Shown: positions 32,406-42,588, counted from the first letter of the stretch. The stretch: 52,727 bases of DNA from JABFRJ01 sp033812735 (GCA_033812735.1 JAPXTA010000016.1:1-52727); one strand, 5' to 3'. Made by a program: numbers and translations. The notes: generated from the letters alone by a model not told the origin.

Positions 32406-35057
32406 TCAGGCGACAACATTCACGATCCTCTGCGGCACCACGATCACTTTCTTGGGCGCCTTGCCTTCCAGCGCCCGCACGACCGCCTCGAGTTTGAGAG
32501 CAGCCGCCTCGATATCCCCAGGCGATGCCGAGCGTGGCACCGTCAGCTCGTCGCGACGCTTACCATTCACCTGGACCGCCATTGTGACCGTATCATCGAC
32601 GAGGAGGGCGGCTTCGGCAACCGGCCAGGACGCTTCTGCAAGCAGAGTGTGGTATCCGAGCCGCTGCCAGCATTGTTCGGCGAGGTGCGGCGTCATCGGA
32701 CCGATCATTTGCACGATCAACTCGATGCCCTCGCGGATCGCCCAGCCGAGGCCGCCCGACTGGTCTCCCTTGGCAATCGCAGACCCAAGCGCGTTCGTCG
32801 CCTCGTAGATCTGCGCGACGGCGACGTTAAAGCGAAGATTTTCAATGTTTTGGCTGACAGCATGCAGGGCTTTGTGGACGGCACGGCGCAGCGCCGTGGC
32901 ATCCGCGCCCAAATCTGCCGGACGGGAGGCCCCCTGGGCCGCGCCCTTGCCGTCCGCAACCTCCTCGGTGAGCCGCCAGATCCGTTGAATGAAGCGGCTC
33001 GCGCCGGCAACACCGGCTTCGGTCCAGATCACGTCACGGTCGGGCGGGCTGTCGGACAGCACGAACCAGCGGGCGCAGTCCGCGCCATACGCCGCGATGA
33101 TGTCATCAGGATCGACCAAGTTCTTCTTGGACTTGGACATTTTCTCGATGGAGCCGATGACGGCAGGCTTCCCGCTGGCAATCTCGGTGGCCGTACGGGC
33201 ATCGCCTTCGCCCTCGATGCGGACCTCCGACGGCAGCAACCACTCCGGTCGCTCGGTCCCGGCGCGGCGATAAGTCTCGTGCACGACCATGCCCTGCGTG
33301 AACAGCGCGGCAAACGGCTCCTTCAGGTTCTGTTTGCCGCCGTGCCCGGTCGCACCCATCGCACGCATGAAGAAGCGTGAGTAGAGCAAGTGCAGGATCG
33401 CGTGCTCGATGCCGCCGATGTACTGATCGACCGGCAGCCAGTAGTCGAGCGCCGCCGGGTCGACAGGCGTCGTGGCATCGGGCGCCGTGAAGCGCGCGAA
33501 GTACCAGGAGCTGTCGACGAACGTATCCATGGTGTCAGTGTCGCGGGCGGCCTTCTTGCCGCAAACCGGACAGTCGACGTGCTTCCAGGTCGGGTGGTGG
33601 TCGAGTGGATTGCCCGGCTTGTCGAAGGTCGCGTCATCAGGGAGCTTCACCGGCAGGTCCTTCGACGGAACCGGCACGATGCCGCAGCTCTGGCAGTGGA
33701 TGACCGGAATCGGGCAACCCCAGTAGCGCTGGCGCGAAATCCCCCAGTCGCGCAGCCGGAAGTTCACCTTGCGCTCGGCAACGGGCTTGCCGGCAAGCTG
33801 CGCCGACGTCAGCCGCTTGGCGACCTCTTCGAACGCGTCCTTCCAGGTCATGCCGTCGAGGAAGCGCGAGTTGATCATCACGCCGTCGCCGTCGTAGGCG
33901 ACTCCCTCGTGGATGGCGGTGAGCGCTTTCCCGCGCGCCGGCTCGTCCTTCGGCACCACGACCGGAATGATCGGCAGGCCGTAGTTGCGGGCAAATTGAA
34001 TGTCGCGCTGATCACCAGACGGGCAGCCGAAGATGGCGCCCGTGCCGTACTCCATCAGGATGAAGTTGGCGACATAGACCGGCACGGTCCAATTCGGATC
34101 GAGCGGGTGCACCGCCTTGATGCCGGTATCGTAGCCAAGCTTCTCAGCCGTCTCGAGCTCGGCGGCCGACGTACCCATGCGGCGGCATTCGTCGGCAAAC
34201 GCTGCGAGCTTCGGATCTTTCTCAGCGGCAGCCTTCGCCAACGGGTGGTCGGGCGCGATCGCCATGAACGAGGCACCAAACAGCGTATCGGGCCGCGTCG
34301 TGTAGATTTCGAGTTCGCTGAAGCCGGCAGGTGCCGTCTTGGCATCGAGCGCCCAACGGATCTGCAAGCCTTCCGACCGCCCGATCCAGTTCTCCTGCAT
34401 GACCCGCACCTTCTCGGGCCATTTATCGAGCGTCTTCAGGGCGTCCAGCAGGTCGTCGGCATAGGCAGTGATCTTGAACGCCCACTGCGCCAGCTCTTTC
34501 TGCTCGACAAGCGCGCCCGACCGCCAGCCGCGACCGTCGATTACCTGTTCGTTGGCGAGCACGGTCTGATCGACGGGGTCCCAGTTGACCTTCGCCGTGC
34601 GCCGGTAGGCGAGCCCGGCCTTGTACATGTCGAGGAACATGCGCTGCTGGTGCTGGTAATAATCCGGCGAGCACGTCGCGATTTCGCGCGACCAATCGAT
34701 CGCAAGACCCATCGACTTAAGCTGCGCCTTCATCGCGTCGATGTTGGCATAGGTCCACTTGCCCGGATGCGTCTTGTTCTGCATCGCCGCGTTCTCGGCC
34801 GGCATGCCGAATGCGTCCCAGCCCATCGGGTGCAAAACGTTGAAACCGCGCGATTTTTTATAACGCGCGAGAACGTCGCCCATGGTATAGTTGCGCACAT
34901 GCCCCATGTGGATGCGCCCCGACGGATAGGGGAACATCTCGAGCACGTAGCACTTGGGGCGCGACGGATCGGTCGCCGTCTTGAAGGTCTGCTTGTCGGC
35001 CCAGATCCTTTGCCAATGTTTTTCGGAGACGGGCGCGTTGTAACGTTCGGAGGCCAT
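32406..35057 (-). CDS. leuS: Leucyl-tRNA synthetase
   Basis: A class I aminoacyl-tRNA synthetase charging tRNA-Leu. The 883-residue chain has the HIGH box in PYPSGRIHMGHVRNYTMGD, the editing (CP1) domain with TRPDTLFGASFMAIAPDHPL, GCPIPVIHCQSCG and a second Cys pair (DCPVCGKK) of zinc-ribbon type. The KMSKS loop is in IEKMSKSKKNLVDPD. The C-terminal anticodon-binding and LeuRS-specific region ends in VIVVPQRIVNVVA. The ATG at 35057 begins the family homology; the frame is open upstream to 35159. A possible leftward promoter lies at 35243-35271. It heads leuS-lptE-holA-kinase. Confidence 0.97.
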   Translation of the reverse strand: MASERYNAPVSEKHWQRIWADKQTFKTATDPSRPKCYVLEMFPYPSGRIHMGHVRNYTMGDVLARYKKSRGFNVLHPMGWDAFGMPAENAAMQNKTHPGKWTYANIDAMKAQLKSMGLAIDWSREIATCSPDYYQHQQRMFLDMYKAGLAYRRTAKVNWDPVDQTVLANEQVIDGRGWRSGALVEQKELAQWAFKITAYADDLLDALKTLDKWPEKVRVMQENWIGRSEGLQIRWALDAKTAPAGFSELEIYTTRPDTLFGASFMAIAPDHPLAKAAAEKDPKLAAFADECRRMGTSAAELETAEKLGYDTGIKAVHPLDPNWTVPVYVANFILMEYGTGAIFGCPSGDQRDIQFARNYGLPIIPVVVPKDEPARGKALTAIHEGVAYDGDGVMINSRFLDGMTWKDAFEEVAKRLTSAQLAGKPVAERKVNFRLRDWGISRQRYWGCPIPVIHCQSCGIVPVPSKDLPVKLPDDATFDKPGNPLDHHPTWKHVDCPVCGKKAARDTDTMDTFVDSSWYFARFTAPDATTPVDPAALDYWLPVDQYIGGIEHAILHLLYSRFFMRAMGATGHGGKQNLKEPFAALFTQGMVVHETYRRAGTERPEWLLPSEVRIEGEGDARTATEIASGKPAVIGSIEKMSKSKKNLVDPDDIIAAYGADCARWFVLSDSPPDRDVIWTEAGVAGASRFIQRIWRLTEEVADGKGAAQGASRPADLGADATALRRAVHKALHAVSQNIENLRFNVAVAQIYEATNALGSAIAKGDQSGGLGWAIREGIELIVQMIGPMTPHLAEQCWQRLGYHTLLAEASWPVAEAALLVDDTVTMAVQVNGKRRDELTVPRSASPGDIEAAALKLEAVVRALEGKAPKKVIVVPQRIVNVVA

Positions 35058-35242
35058 GTGGATCTCGCTTTGGCCGCGAGCGCGAGCAGTGCGGGCGGCC
35101 GGTTCGGCGCGTAAAGAGCGCGAAAGATGAGGGAGGTCAAGCAAGCGGCAAGGCCGCAAAACGTCCCGAGGCGCGGCGGGCGGATGGCCCGGGCCTCAGC
35201 CGGTAAGTCGAATACGGGCGATTTGGGTTGTCATGGGGATCG

Positions 35243-35271
35243 TGATTACCTCACTTCACGTCATTTGTCAC
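35243..35271 (-). promoter_or_regulatory. Possible leftward promoter for leuS
   Basis: On the minus strand: GTGACA (complement of 35266-35271), 17-base spacer, TAATCA (complement of 35243-35248). About 185 bases upstream of the leuS ATG. Hexamers match the consensus only in part. Confidence 0.3.
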
Positions 35272-35287
35272 GGCGTGCACTCTCGCC

Positions 35288-35315
35288 TTGCAAGGTAAGC
35301 GGTCCTGGCTATAGT
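35288..35315 (+). promoter_or_regulatory. Likely promoter of the tRNA-Ser gene
   Basis: TTGCAA (35288-35293), 16-base spacer, TATAGT (35310-35315), about 86 bases before the tRNA 5' end. Closely resembles the element in front of tRNA-Pro. Confidence 0.5.
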
Positions 35316-35401
35316 GCGCCTCGCTTCGCCTAGGTGGCGGGCCGACCGGCAGCTCCAGTGCCTTGTCGCGAGTTCTGATGCGGCGCCGCGCGCCGCGGCC
35401 C

Positions 35402-35491
35402 GGAGAGATGGCCGAGTGGTTTAAGGCGCACGCCTGGAACGCGTGTGTACGTGAAAGCGTACCGTGGGTTCGAATCCCACTCTCTCCGCCA
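35402..35491 (+). tRNA. tRNA-Ser (anticodon GGA)
   Basis: A 90-base class II tRNA: acceptor GGAGAGA pairs with TCTCTCC, then G and an encoded CCA (35489-35491). D arm GCCGAGTGGTTTAAGGC. Anticodon stem CACGC/GCGTG with loop CTGGAAC, anticodon GGA (UCC/UCU codons). The long variable arm (TGTACGTGAAAGCGTACC) is typical of serine tRNA. T arm GTGGG-TTCGAAT-CCCAC. Confidence 0.96.
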
Positions 35492-35573
35492 GCATCAACG
35501 GCCCGCCAGAATCAATCGCCAGATCAAGCGCCGGCGGCTTCGTGAAAAGCACGGCTCGCGTCATGCTTGGAGG

Positions 35574-36179
35574 TTATCGGCGCCGGAAGAACAGCGACAA
35601 ATTGTTTGCCGGCATGGCGTCGATGTCGGGGGCAGAAAATCCGTGGTCGGCAGCGACAGCTGCGACGGCTTCCAGGTCGCGGACGCCCCAAGCCGGATTC
35701 CTGCCTCTCAGGTCGGCGTCGAACGCTGCATTGCTCGGTGCCGTATGGTCGCCGTGCCGCCGGTATGGACCATAGAGATAGAGGAGCCCGCCTGCCGGCA
35801 GCCAAAGCGCGGCATGGCGCATCAGACCTACGGTCGCCTGCCATGGCGCGATGTGAATCATGTTGATGCAAACGGCGACGTCGGCCGCAATCGATGACAT
35901 GGCACTCTGCGAAACGTCGAGTTCAATGGCAGGCCTGACGTTCGTCAAACCGAGGTGGTGGGTCCAGGCATCGATGCTTGCGCGCGCGTCAGGATCGGGG
36001 TCGCTCGGCTGAAACGTCAGCCGCGGATGAGCCGCCGCGAAATGCATCGTGTGCTCGCCACTACCGCTCGCGATCTCGATCACGTGACCCCGCTCGGGCA
36101 AGCGCGGCCTCAAGACCTGCAAGATGGCGTCGCGGTTCCTTGCGGCGGAGGGGGCGTAACGGCGAGCGTCGTCGGTCAT
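35574..36179 (-). CDS. DUF938 family SAM-dependent methyltransferase-like protein
   Basis: A 201-residue protein of the DUF938 family. It starts MTDDARRYAPSAARNRDAIL and has the SAM-binding loop VIEIASGSGEHTMHFA, followed by the acidic strand end TFQPSDPDPDARASI. VAVCINMIHIAPWQATVGLM and GGLLYLYGPYRRHGDHTAPS are typical of this family, as is the FRRR end. A class I methyltransferase fold is likely; no substrate is known. The ATG at 36179 begins the homology, while the frame extends upstream to 36323 with unrelated sequence. It is convergent towards tRNA-Ser and lies just downstream of the autotransporter gene on the same strand. Confidence 0.87.
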   Translation of the reverse strand: MTDDARRYAPSAARNRDAILQVLRPRLPERGHVIEIASGSGEHTMHFAAAHPRLTFQPSDPDPDARASIDAWTHHLGLTNVRPAIELDVSQSAMSSIAADVAVCINMIHIAPWQATVGLMRHAALWLPAGGLLYLYGPYRRHGDHTAPSNAAFDADLRGRNPAWGVRDLEAVAAVAADHGFSAPDIDAMPANNLSLFFRRR

Positions 36180-36350
36180 CTTGTTGTTGTGTCCCCGGTG
36201 TTCGGAATGGTCAAGCGCAGCCTCGGCAACGCGCCTGCAGAACCAGACCATTGTCTGACGCGTTGTGCGGCACGCCTCGTGCCGGCACTTTCGCGGCGCC
36301 GGCCAGCCCGGCACCGTCTGCACGCGTCTGGGGAACGCCGTGTCCCCGGC

Positions 36351-39300
36351 TTAGAACGGCAGCCTGACCCGCGCGGTGCCGGTGTAGGCGGAATAGCCCG
36401 TAGCGCCGATACCATCGAGACCGCCTGTGAGATCGAGGCTGATGCCGCTCGGCAGCATCGTCTTGAGGCCGATTTCGACACGTCCGCGCACGCCGTCCGG
36501 TCCCGCGTCCTCGCCGTTGAGGACGCCGACGCCTGCGATCGTCGCTTCGTTCTCGAAGTTCCAGATCAGCTCGACCTTGCCGAACGGCTCGAGCACGGTG
36601 CCGTCGGCGAGCACATGGCGATAGCTCAGTGCCGGACCGGCCTTCGCCTGACCGAGCTTTGCTGTGACGACCGGAATGGTGACGCCAAACGTGTCGGTAT
36701 AGCTCTCGGCCTTGTCCTCCATGTAAGCGATCGACGCCGCCGGCCGTAGCGTCCAGCCGCCGTGATGCCAGCGCCCCGAGATTGTCGCCGAAAGCAGCCA
36801 CCGCTCGCTCTCGAAGCGATCGGTGTAGGTCATGAACGGGCTGACGTCGTTCTTGGTGCGGCCCCAGGCGGCGCGCCCCTGCAGGAAGACATTGTCGGAG
36901 AGCCGCAACGTGCCATACGGCCCGACGAGGAAGCCCGTTCCTTTGATGTCACTCTGATCCTGCAACGACTTTTGCTGCATGCTGTCGAACTGCACCATCG
37001 TGCCGACGAGCAGGTTGCGGCCGAAGACGTAGTCGGCGCCGACGGAGACGATGCCAAAGTGGCCGTCCTGCGCCGACGTCCCGCGCGTGTCGCGGAAGCT
37101 GCCATACTTGCCGTCGATCCAAAAATCGAACGGCAAGGCGGCGCGTGGCACTTTCACACGGTCACGATCCGCAAAGTCGAGGCCCGCGCTCTTTTCCTGC
37201 TCCGCCGCTTCCGCTTGGCGCATCAACGCCGCCAGCGACGTGCCGAAGCCGAAACGCGATGTACCCTCCGCCGAGCCCGAGAACTGCATCGGCCCGACGT
37301 TGACCCTGCCACCACCTTGCGTGCTCTCGAAGTCGTTGCGCGCAAACTGATCGAACGGGCTCGCCGGGAACGGCCATGCGGCCGATTCATCACTGCGCCC
37401 GAGCAGAGACAATCCGCCGGACGCGCGCGCCCCGCCGCCCATAGAATTGTCGCGGCCGAACCCGGACGTGAAGCCTGGCGCGCCGCCGGAACCGCTGCCG
37501 CCATTGAGGCGGTCGATCTGGCGTCCCTCGTCGGGCCCATTCGACAATATCTGGTTGTTGCGCTGAGACAGGAACTTGCCGATCACCTGCGCCGTCTTGG
37601 TCGTCTGGTCGGTGATCGTGATGGTCACAGTCGACGACGTGGCGACCGCGTAGTTGGCACTGCCGTCGTACCGCGCGGTGATGGCGTGCGTACCGCCCGT
37701 CGCAAACGACGTCGCGCATGTAGCCACGCCACCCGCGAGCGCCACTGCCGCGCAAACCGGCGTCGCCCCATCGAAGAACGTCACCGTGCCGGGCGCCGCA
37801 CTCGGGGCCACTGTCGCAGTCAACGTGATCGCTTGGCCGACGAAGCCGCTTGCACTGGTCGACGCAAGCGACACGGTGACGGCCGCCTGCAGGATCGTGA
37901 AGGTCTGCGTGACCGGCGATGCTGCCACATAGTTCGCGTTGCCCGCTTGCGAGGCTATGATCGAACACGCGCCCGCCGCGAGTAGACTGACCGTGGCCCC
38001 GGCCACACCGCAGGTCGCGGGCGTTCCCGATGCGAACGACACCGCCAAGCCCGATGACGCACTCGCTGATACGCTGAACGATCCACTTCCGAAGGTCCTG
38101 TTGGGCAAGCTGTTGAAGGTGATGACGTTCGCGCCTGGATTATTTGTCAGCGCGAACGCTGTCGAAACCGCACCGACCGAAGCGGTGACGTTGTACGCCC
38201 CCGCAAGCGCATTCGCCGTCGCCGCCACGCTGGCGAGGCCGGAACCATTTGTCGTTGCCGTAGAGGATGCCAGCGTCGCGGACGCGCCGGACGCCGGCGG
38301 CGTGTATGTGACGGTCGCACTCGGCACCGCATTGCCGCCGGCATCGCGAACGATGGCCGAGAGCGGCTGCCCGAAAGCCGTCGAGATCGTCGCGCTTTGG
38401 CCGCTGCCACCGTTGACGGCGATCGTCGCCGGCGCACCAGGATTGTTGGTCAGCGCGAAGGTGACGGGCGCGCCCACGCCGGTGACGCTAGCGGACACGG
38501 CGTAAGAACCGGCGACTGTGTTGGCGGTCGCGGAGACCACCGCAAGGCCCGAGGCGTTGGTCGTCGCAGTCGTCGTCGACAGGATCGCCGACGCACCCGA
38601 CGAAGGTGCCGCGAAAGTCACTGACGCGCCCGGCACCGGGTTGTTGAAGGCGTCCCGCACGACGACGGCGAGTGTCTGCGCAAAGGCTGTCCCGATCGTC
38701 GTGCTCTGCGGCGTGCCGCCCGTCGCGGCGATCGAAGCGGGTGCAGCCGGTGTCACGGTCAGCACTGCGTTGGCGGTTCCACCCGCCGTCGGCGGATTTG
38801 AGGACGTCACCGCACCAGTGGTGTAGGTGTAGCTGCCGGCCGTTTGCGAACTGACTGAGACGGCGACGGTGCAACTCGCTCCCGCCGCCAGCGTCGTCCC
38901 CGAGAAGGACACGGTGCTTCCAGCGAGAAGACCGGCCCCACTACACGTCGTCGGCGCAACGATCGCGAGCCCTCCGACACTCGTTGGCAACGTGCTGCTC
39001 ATGGCGATGCCGGACAACGCAACCGGATTCGGATTTGTGACCGTCAACGTCAGCACGGACTGCGCGCCGGCAACGATGCTGGGCGGCGCAAATGATGCGG
39101 TAATTGTTGGTGGAACCGGCACCACATACGTCACCGAATTGTCGGTGCTGGTCGAGACGAGATTGCCGATGCCTCCAGCCGCGAAAGCACCACCTGCCGG
39201 AATACTGACCGACACGATCCCAGATTGCGTCATTCCCGATAGGGAGACGGTGTAGGTCGCGGGCCCTCCGGAAACACTGGCGACCACGGGACCCGCGCTG

Positions 39301-41303
39301 CTCGTGATGCTGACATCGCTCGCGTCAAAACCGGTGACCGGCGCACTGAAGACGACATCGAATACGATCGGGCCTCCAGCCGTCGGATCCGCCTGGCCCG
39401 CGCTCTGATTGATCGTAACAGTCGGCGCCACGCCGTAGGTGAATAGCCCGGTGCCTGTGGCGGTACCGCCAGGAGTCGTCACCACGACATCCACGACACC
39501 AGCAGGTCGCGCCGGTGTCGTCGCTGTGATCATCGTGGCGCTATCGATCGTGAATGATGGTGCCGGCGTGCCGCCGAAGCTCACGCTGGTCGCGCCAGTG
39601 AAGTTGGTCCCTGTGATGACGACGCTGTTGCCACCAACGAGCAATCCGACGGACGGCGTCACGGCGGCGATCGTCGGCGCAGGAATGTTTGTCAGGTTGA
39701 AAGTCACAGGCGATGCCACACCGCTCACGGCTGCGCTGACGCCATAGCTTCCGCCTGTACCATTGGCGGTCGCCGTTACGCTCGCTACGCCGAGTGAATT
39801 GGTGTTGGCCGTCGGTGCCGAGAGGACGGCTGACGCACCTGAAGGCGGTGGCGTGAAGGTCACCGTCGCATTGGCAACCGGATCGTTCAGCGCGTTGCGT
39901 ACGGTGACGGAGAGAGGGGTGGGGAACGCCGTGCCCGCTGCTACCGTCTGGTTGTTGCCGCCAAGCAGAGTGATCGACGTCGGCAGGTTCGCAAGATTGC
40001 TCAGCGAAAACGCCGCCGGAGAGGCGACGCCTGCTACGGTCGCCGTGACGGAATACGCACCCGTGGCGGTTCCCGCTGTCGCCGTGATACTGGCGAGGCC
40101 TGAAGCGTTGGTGATTGCCGCGGTGGCCGACAAATTGGCCGTTGCCCCGGACGGCGGTGCCGCAAACCCTACGCTCACACCTGACACAGGATTGGAAAAG
40201 GCGTCCCGGACGGCGGCGGACAACGGCAGCGCAAAGCTGTATCCGGCAATGGCGCTTTGCCCGCTGCCGCCATTGACGGCGACTAACGCGGGCGCGCCGG
40301 CCGTATTGGTCAGCGCATAGGTCGCGGGCGCCGCAACACCCGCCGCGCTGGCCGTGACGCTGTAAGATCCGGCAACCGTGCCGGCGGTCGCGGCGACAGT
40401 CGCAATGCCGGACGCGTTCGTTATGGCAGTCGGCGCGCCGAGACTTGCCGTCGCACCCGATCCAGGCGCAGCGAACGTTACCGTAACGTTCGGAACCGGA
40501 TTGCTGTACGCGTCCCTCACGGTTGCCGACAAACTCGAAGCAAACGCCGTCGCCACAGTCGCACTTTGACCGGATCCCGTGTTCACCGTGATAGAAGCCG
40601 GCGCACCCGGGTTGTTGGTAAGGGCAAACGTCGCGGGCGATGCAATGCCGGCGACAGACGCATTGACGGAGTAGGCCCCGGCAACCGTGCCTGCGGTGGC
40701 CGTCACGCTCGCAATGCCGGACAGAGTTGTGGTGACGGTTGTCGCCGATAACGATGCCGTTGCACCGGAACCAGGCGGGCTGAATGTGACGGGCGCGTTT
40801 GCGAATACCTGATTGGCCGCATTGCGGACGACGACGGACAGCGGGGTTCCGAATGCCGTCGCGACCGTCGCATTTTGCCCGCTGCCGGCACTGACGGTGA
40901 CGGACGTCGGCGGCCCACCGATCGTAAGGTCCGCAAAACTGGAGCCGCTGAAGAAGTTGCCATCGCCGGAATAATCGACGGTGACACGGAAGTAGCCCGC
41001 GATTGCATATTGGTGGGTCAGTGAGGCGGTGGTCGCAGCGACCACGACGACGGCTGTCCCATCTCCCCAATTCACGGAGAGTGTACCGGACGGCACCGGC
41101 GCTTGCGGATGCGGTTGCGCCACGACGGCACTGAGGCTGATCGTCGCGCCGACTGCCGCGGTGGTCGGCGTCACGCTCAGATTTACGAACGGGAACAAAT
41201 AGGGCTGCGCCGCCACGGGGGTGATGCCCGCGAAGAGCATGAACCCAAGCCACAACAGGACCTTGCGCGCCAACTGTCCCGCATTCGATCGCGTCATCTT
41301 CAC
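36351..41303 (-). CDS. Large autotransporter with Ig-like (Big_1/invasin-type) repeats
   Basis: A type V secreted surface protein of about 1650 residues. Signal peptide: KVLLWLGFMLFAGITPVAAQ. The passenger starts with a PKD-like module, then four ~103-residue Big_1-type repeats. An IPT/TIG domain (TPSVGLLVGGNSVVITGTNF), an Ig-like module and a DUF11-like module follow. Two more Big_1-type repeats, an MBG-like module (FNSLPNRTFGSGSF) and an Ig-like domain 3 (TVSLASTSASGFVGQ) complete it. A Gly/Ser linker leads to a C-terminal beta-barrel of about 260 residues (FDFWIDGKYGSFRD...) ending TARVRLPF, the usual aromatic outer-membrane end. The probable role is adhesion or biofilm. AGGAG (complement of 41309-41313) is five bases before GTG at 41303 but eleven before ATG at 41297, so GTG is chosen, though the ATG is possible. 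The gene stands alone. Confidence 0.88.
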   Translation of the reverse strand: MKMTRSNAGQLARKVLLWLGFMLFAGITPVAAQPYLFPFVNLSVTPTTAAVGATISLSAVVAQPHPQAPVPSGTLSVNWGDGTAVVVVAATTASLTHQYAIAGYFRVTVDYSGDGNFFSGSSFADLTIGGPPTSVTVSAGSGQNATVATAFGTPLSVVVRNAANQVFANAPVTFSPPGSGATASLSATTVTTTLSGIASVTATAGTVAGAYSVNASVAGIASPATFALTNNPGAPASITVNTGSGQSATVATAFASSLSATVRDAYSNPVPNVTVTFAAPGSGATASLGAPTAITNASGIATVAATAGTVAGSYSVTASAAGVAAPATYALTNTAGAPALVAVNGGSGQSAIAGYSFALPLSAAVRDAFSNPVSGVSVGFAAPPSGATANLSATAAITNASGLASITATAGTATGAYSVTATVAGVASPAAFSLSNLANLPTSITLLGGNNQTVAAGTAFPTPLSVTVRNALNDPVANATVTFTPPPSGASAVLSAPTANTNSLGVASVTATANGTGGSYGVSAAVSGVASPVTFNLTNIPAPTIAAVTPSVGLLVGGNSVVITGTNFTGATSVSFGGTPAPSFTIDSATMITATTPARPAGVVDVVVTTPGGTATGTGLFTYGVAPTVTINQSAGQADPTAGGPIVFDVVFSAPVTGFDASDVSITSSAGPVVASVSGGPATYTVSLSGMTQSGIVSVSIPAGGAFAAGGIGNLVSTSTDNSVTYVVPVPPTITASFAPPSIVAGAQSVLTLTVTNPNPVALSGIAMSSTLPTSVGGLAIVAPTTCSGAGLLAGSTVSFSGTTLAAGASCTVAVSVSSQTAGSYTYTTGAVTSSNPPTAGGTANAVLTVTPAAPASIAATGGTPQSTTIGTAFAQTLAVVVRDAFNNPVPGASVTFAAPSSGASAILSTTTATTNASGLAVVSATANTVAGSYAVSASVTGVGAPVTFALTNNPGAPATIAVNGGSGQSATISTAFGQPLSAIVRDAGGNAVPSATVTYTPPASGASATLASSTATTNGSGLASVAATANALAGAYNVTASVGAVSTAFALTNNPGANVITFNSLPNRTFGSGSFSVSASASSGLAVSFASGTPATCGVAGATVSLLAAGACSIIASQAGNANYVAASPVTQTFTILQAAVTVSLASTSASGFVGQAITLTATVAPSAAPGTVTFFDGATPVCAAVALAGGVATCATSFATGGTHAITARYDGSANYAVATSSTVTITITDQTTKTAQVIGKFLSQRNNQILSNGPDEGRQIDRLNGGSGSGGAPGFTSGFGRDNSMGGGARASGGLSLLGRSDESAAWPFPASPFDQFARNDFESTQGGGRVNVGPMQFSGSAEGTSRFGFGTSLAALMRQAEAAEQEKSAGLDFADRDRVKVPRAALPFDFWIDGKYGSFRDTRGTSAQDGHFGIVSVGADYVFGRNLLVGTMVQFDSMQQKSLQDQSDIKGTGFLVGPYGTLRLSDNVFLQGRAAWGRTKNDVSPFMTYTDRFESERWLLSATISGRWHHGGWTLRPAASIAYMEDKAESYTDTFGVTIPVVTAKLGQAKAGPALSYRHVLADGTVLEPFGKVELIWNFENEATIAGVGVLNGEDAGPDGVRGRVEIGLKTMLPSGISLDLTGGLDGIGATGYSAYTGTARVRLPF

Positions 41304-41574
41304 GAAGTCTCCTGGGAGGTCTGATCGACCAAGGGGAAACGGACGCAACGAGACACGGGGAACGAGATCTGACACCGCTCGCGTAAAGTGTTTTTCTAAA
41401 GTCGTGAATAAGTAAAATCACTCGACGCGGGGATGGCCGGCTGGTGTTGCGGGATTGCAACCCGCACAAGGTTGAAAGCCAAAGGCCCTGACGGCCGCGC
41501 GCACGGCAATGGGGCGAGATGCTCAAGGGCCCATAGTGGCGCCGAGACAAAAAGCGGAGGGCGGCAGCCCTGGG

Positions 41575-42546
41575 TCATCTCTTTCGATTGAACGCCCAAG
41601 CATGAGCGACGTGCGTTTCTATATCGGGATACTGCGGCGTCCAGCCGAGCAGGCTGTGCGCGCGCGTTGGATCGCCGACGAGCACCGCTGGATCTCCTGG
41701 CCGGCGCGGCTCTTCGCGCACAGCGATCGATTGTCCCGTCACACGCTCCGCCGTCGAAACAAGTTCCCGCACGGAAGCGCCCTTGCCGTAGCTTAGATTG
41801 AAGACGGCAGCCCCTGAGGTCGACAGCACACGATCGAATGCCAGGACATGCGCCGATGCGAGATCACAGACGTGGACGTAATCGCGAATGCATGTGCCAT
41901 CGGGCGTATCGTAGTCGGTGCCGAAAATCGAAAATGTCCTGGCAGGGTCTGCGGCTGCTTGGAGGATAAGCGGGATAACATGCGTTTCAGGATCGTGCCG
42001 CTCGCCGATGTCGCCGTCAGGATCGCAACCCGATGCGTTGAAGTATCTGAGGGCGATGAAATCCAGCGCGCCTGTCGCGGCTAGATCGGCGAGCATGCGT
42101 TCGCCGGCGAGCTTCGTGAAGCCGTACGGATTGATCGGCGCTTGCGGGTGCGTCTCGCGGATCGGCACTTCGATGGCGTGGCCGTATGTGGCGCAGGAAC
42201 TCGAGAGTACGAATTTGCGGCACCCCGCCCGCAACATCGCTTCGATGAGTGTCCAAGTGCCGACGACATTGTTGCGATAATAGGTGGCCGGTTCGCGCAC
42301 GGATTCGCCGACGTAAGCGAGTGCCGCAAAATGCATGACGGCATCCGGCGCATACGTTCGAAAGGCGTGATCGAGAGCGGCTGCATCGCAGATGTCGCCT
42401 CCAACGAACGGACCGAACTTCACGGCATCGCGGTGCCCTCGATAAAGGTTGTCGAATGCCACAGGGCGGACGCCCGCGGCGGCGAGGGCCTTGCACGCAT
42501 GGCTACCGATGAAGCCGGCGCCACCTGTCACCAGTACGGTCTTCAT
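41575..42546 (-). CDS. galE: UDP-glucose 4-epimerase
   Basis: Interconverts UDP-glucose and UDP-galactose. The 323-residue extended-SDR protein has the NAD motif VTGGAGFIGSHACKAL, the VMHFAALAYVGESV segment, a catalytic Ser/Thr region (LSSSCATYGHAIEVPI) and the YxxxK pair in NPYGFTKLAGERM. RYFNASGCDPDGDIGE, CIRDYVHVCDLASAHVL and FNLSYGKGASVRELV match GalE closely. GAGAGGTG before the ATG at 42546 fixes the start. It is divergent from the UDP-glucuronate decarboxylase gene, so two sugar-nucleotide genes share a control region; the pair points to polysaccharide synthesis. Confidence 0.92.
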   Translation of the reverse strand: MKTVLVTGGAGFIGSHACKALAAAGVRPVAFDNLYRGHRDAVKFGPFVGGDICDAAALDHAFRTYAPDAVMHFAALAYVGESVREPATYYRNNVVGTWTLIEAMLRAGCRKFVLSSSCATYGHAIEVPIRETHPQAPINPYGFTKLAGERMLADLAATGALDFIALRYFNASGCDPDGDIGERHDPETHVIPLILQAAADPARTFSIFGTDYDTPDGTCIRDYVHVCDLASAHVLAFDRVLSTSGAAVFNLSYGKGASVRELVSTAERVTGQSIAVREEPRRPGDPAVLVGDPTRAHSLLGWTPQYPDIETHVAHAWAFNRKR

Positions 42547-42588
42547 TCGCACACCTCTCATTGCAAAACAGGCAGCCGGCGGATCGTT

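Larger units (their letters stand above)
35058..35401. other. Divergent intergenic region between leuS and tRNA-Ser
   Basis: About 340 bases without a gene. It holds two back-to-back promoter-like elements, one towards leuS (35243-35271) and one towards the tRNA (35288-35315). No leader peptide or attenuator structure was recognised in the roughly 180-base leuS leader. Confidence 0.5.

Noticed and set aside
39541..41550. 669-codon leftward frame overlapping the autotransporter
   Set aside because: Out-of-frame reading of the repeat DNA, very rich in Arg, Cys and Gly; it has no start signal or domain.
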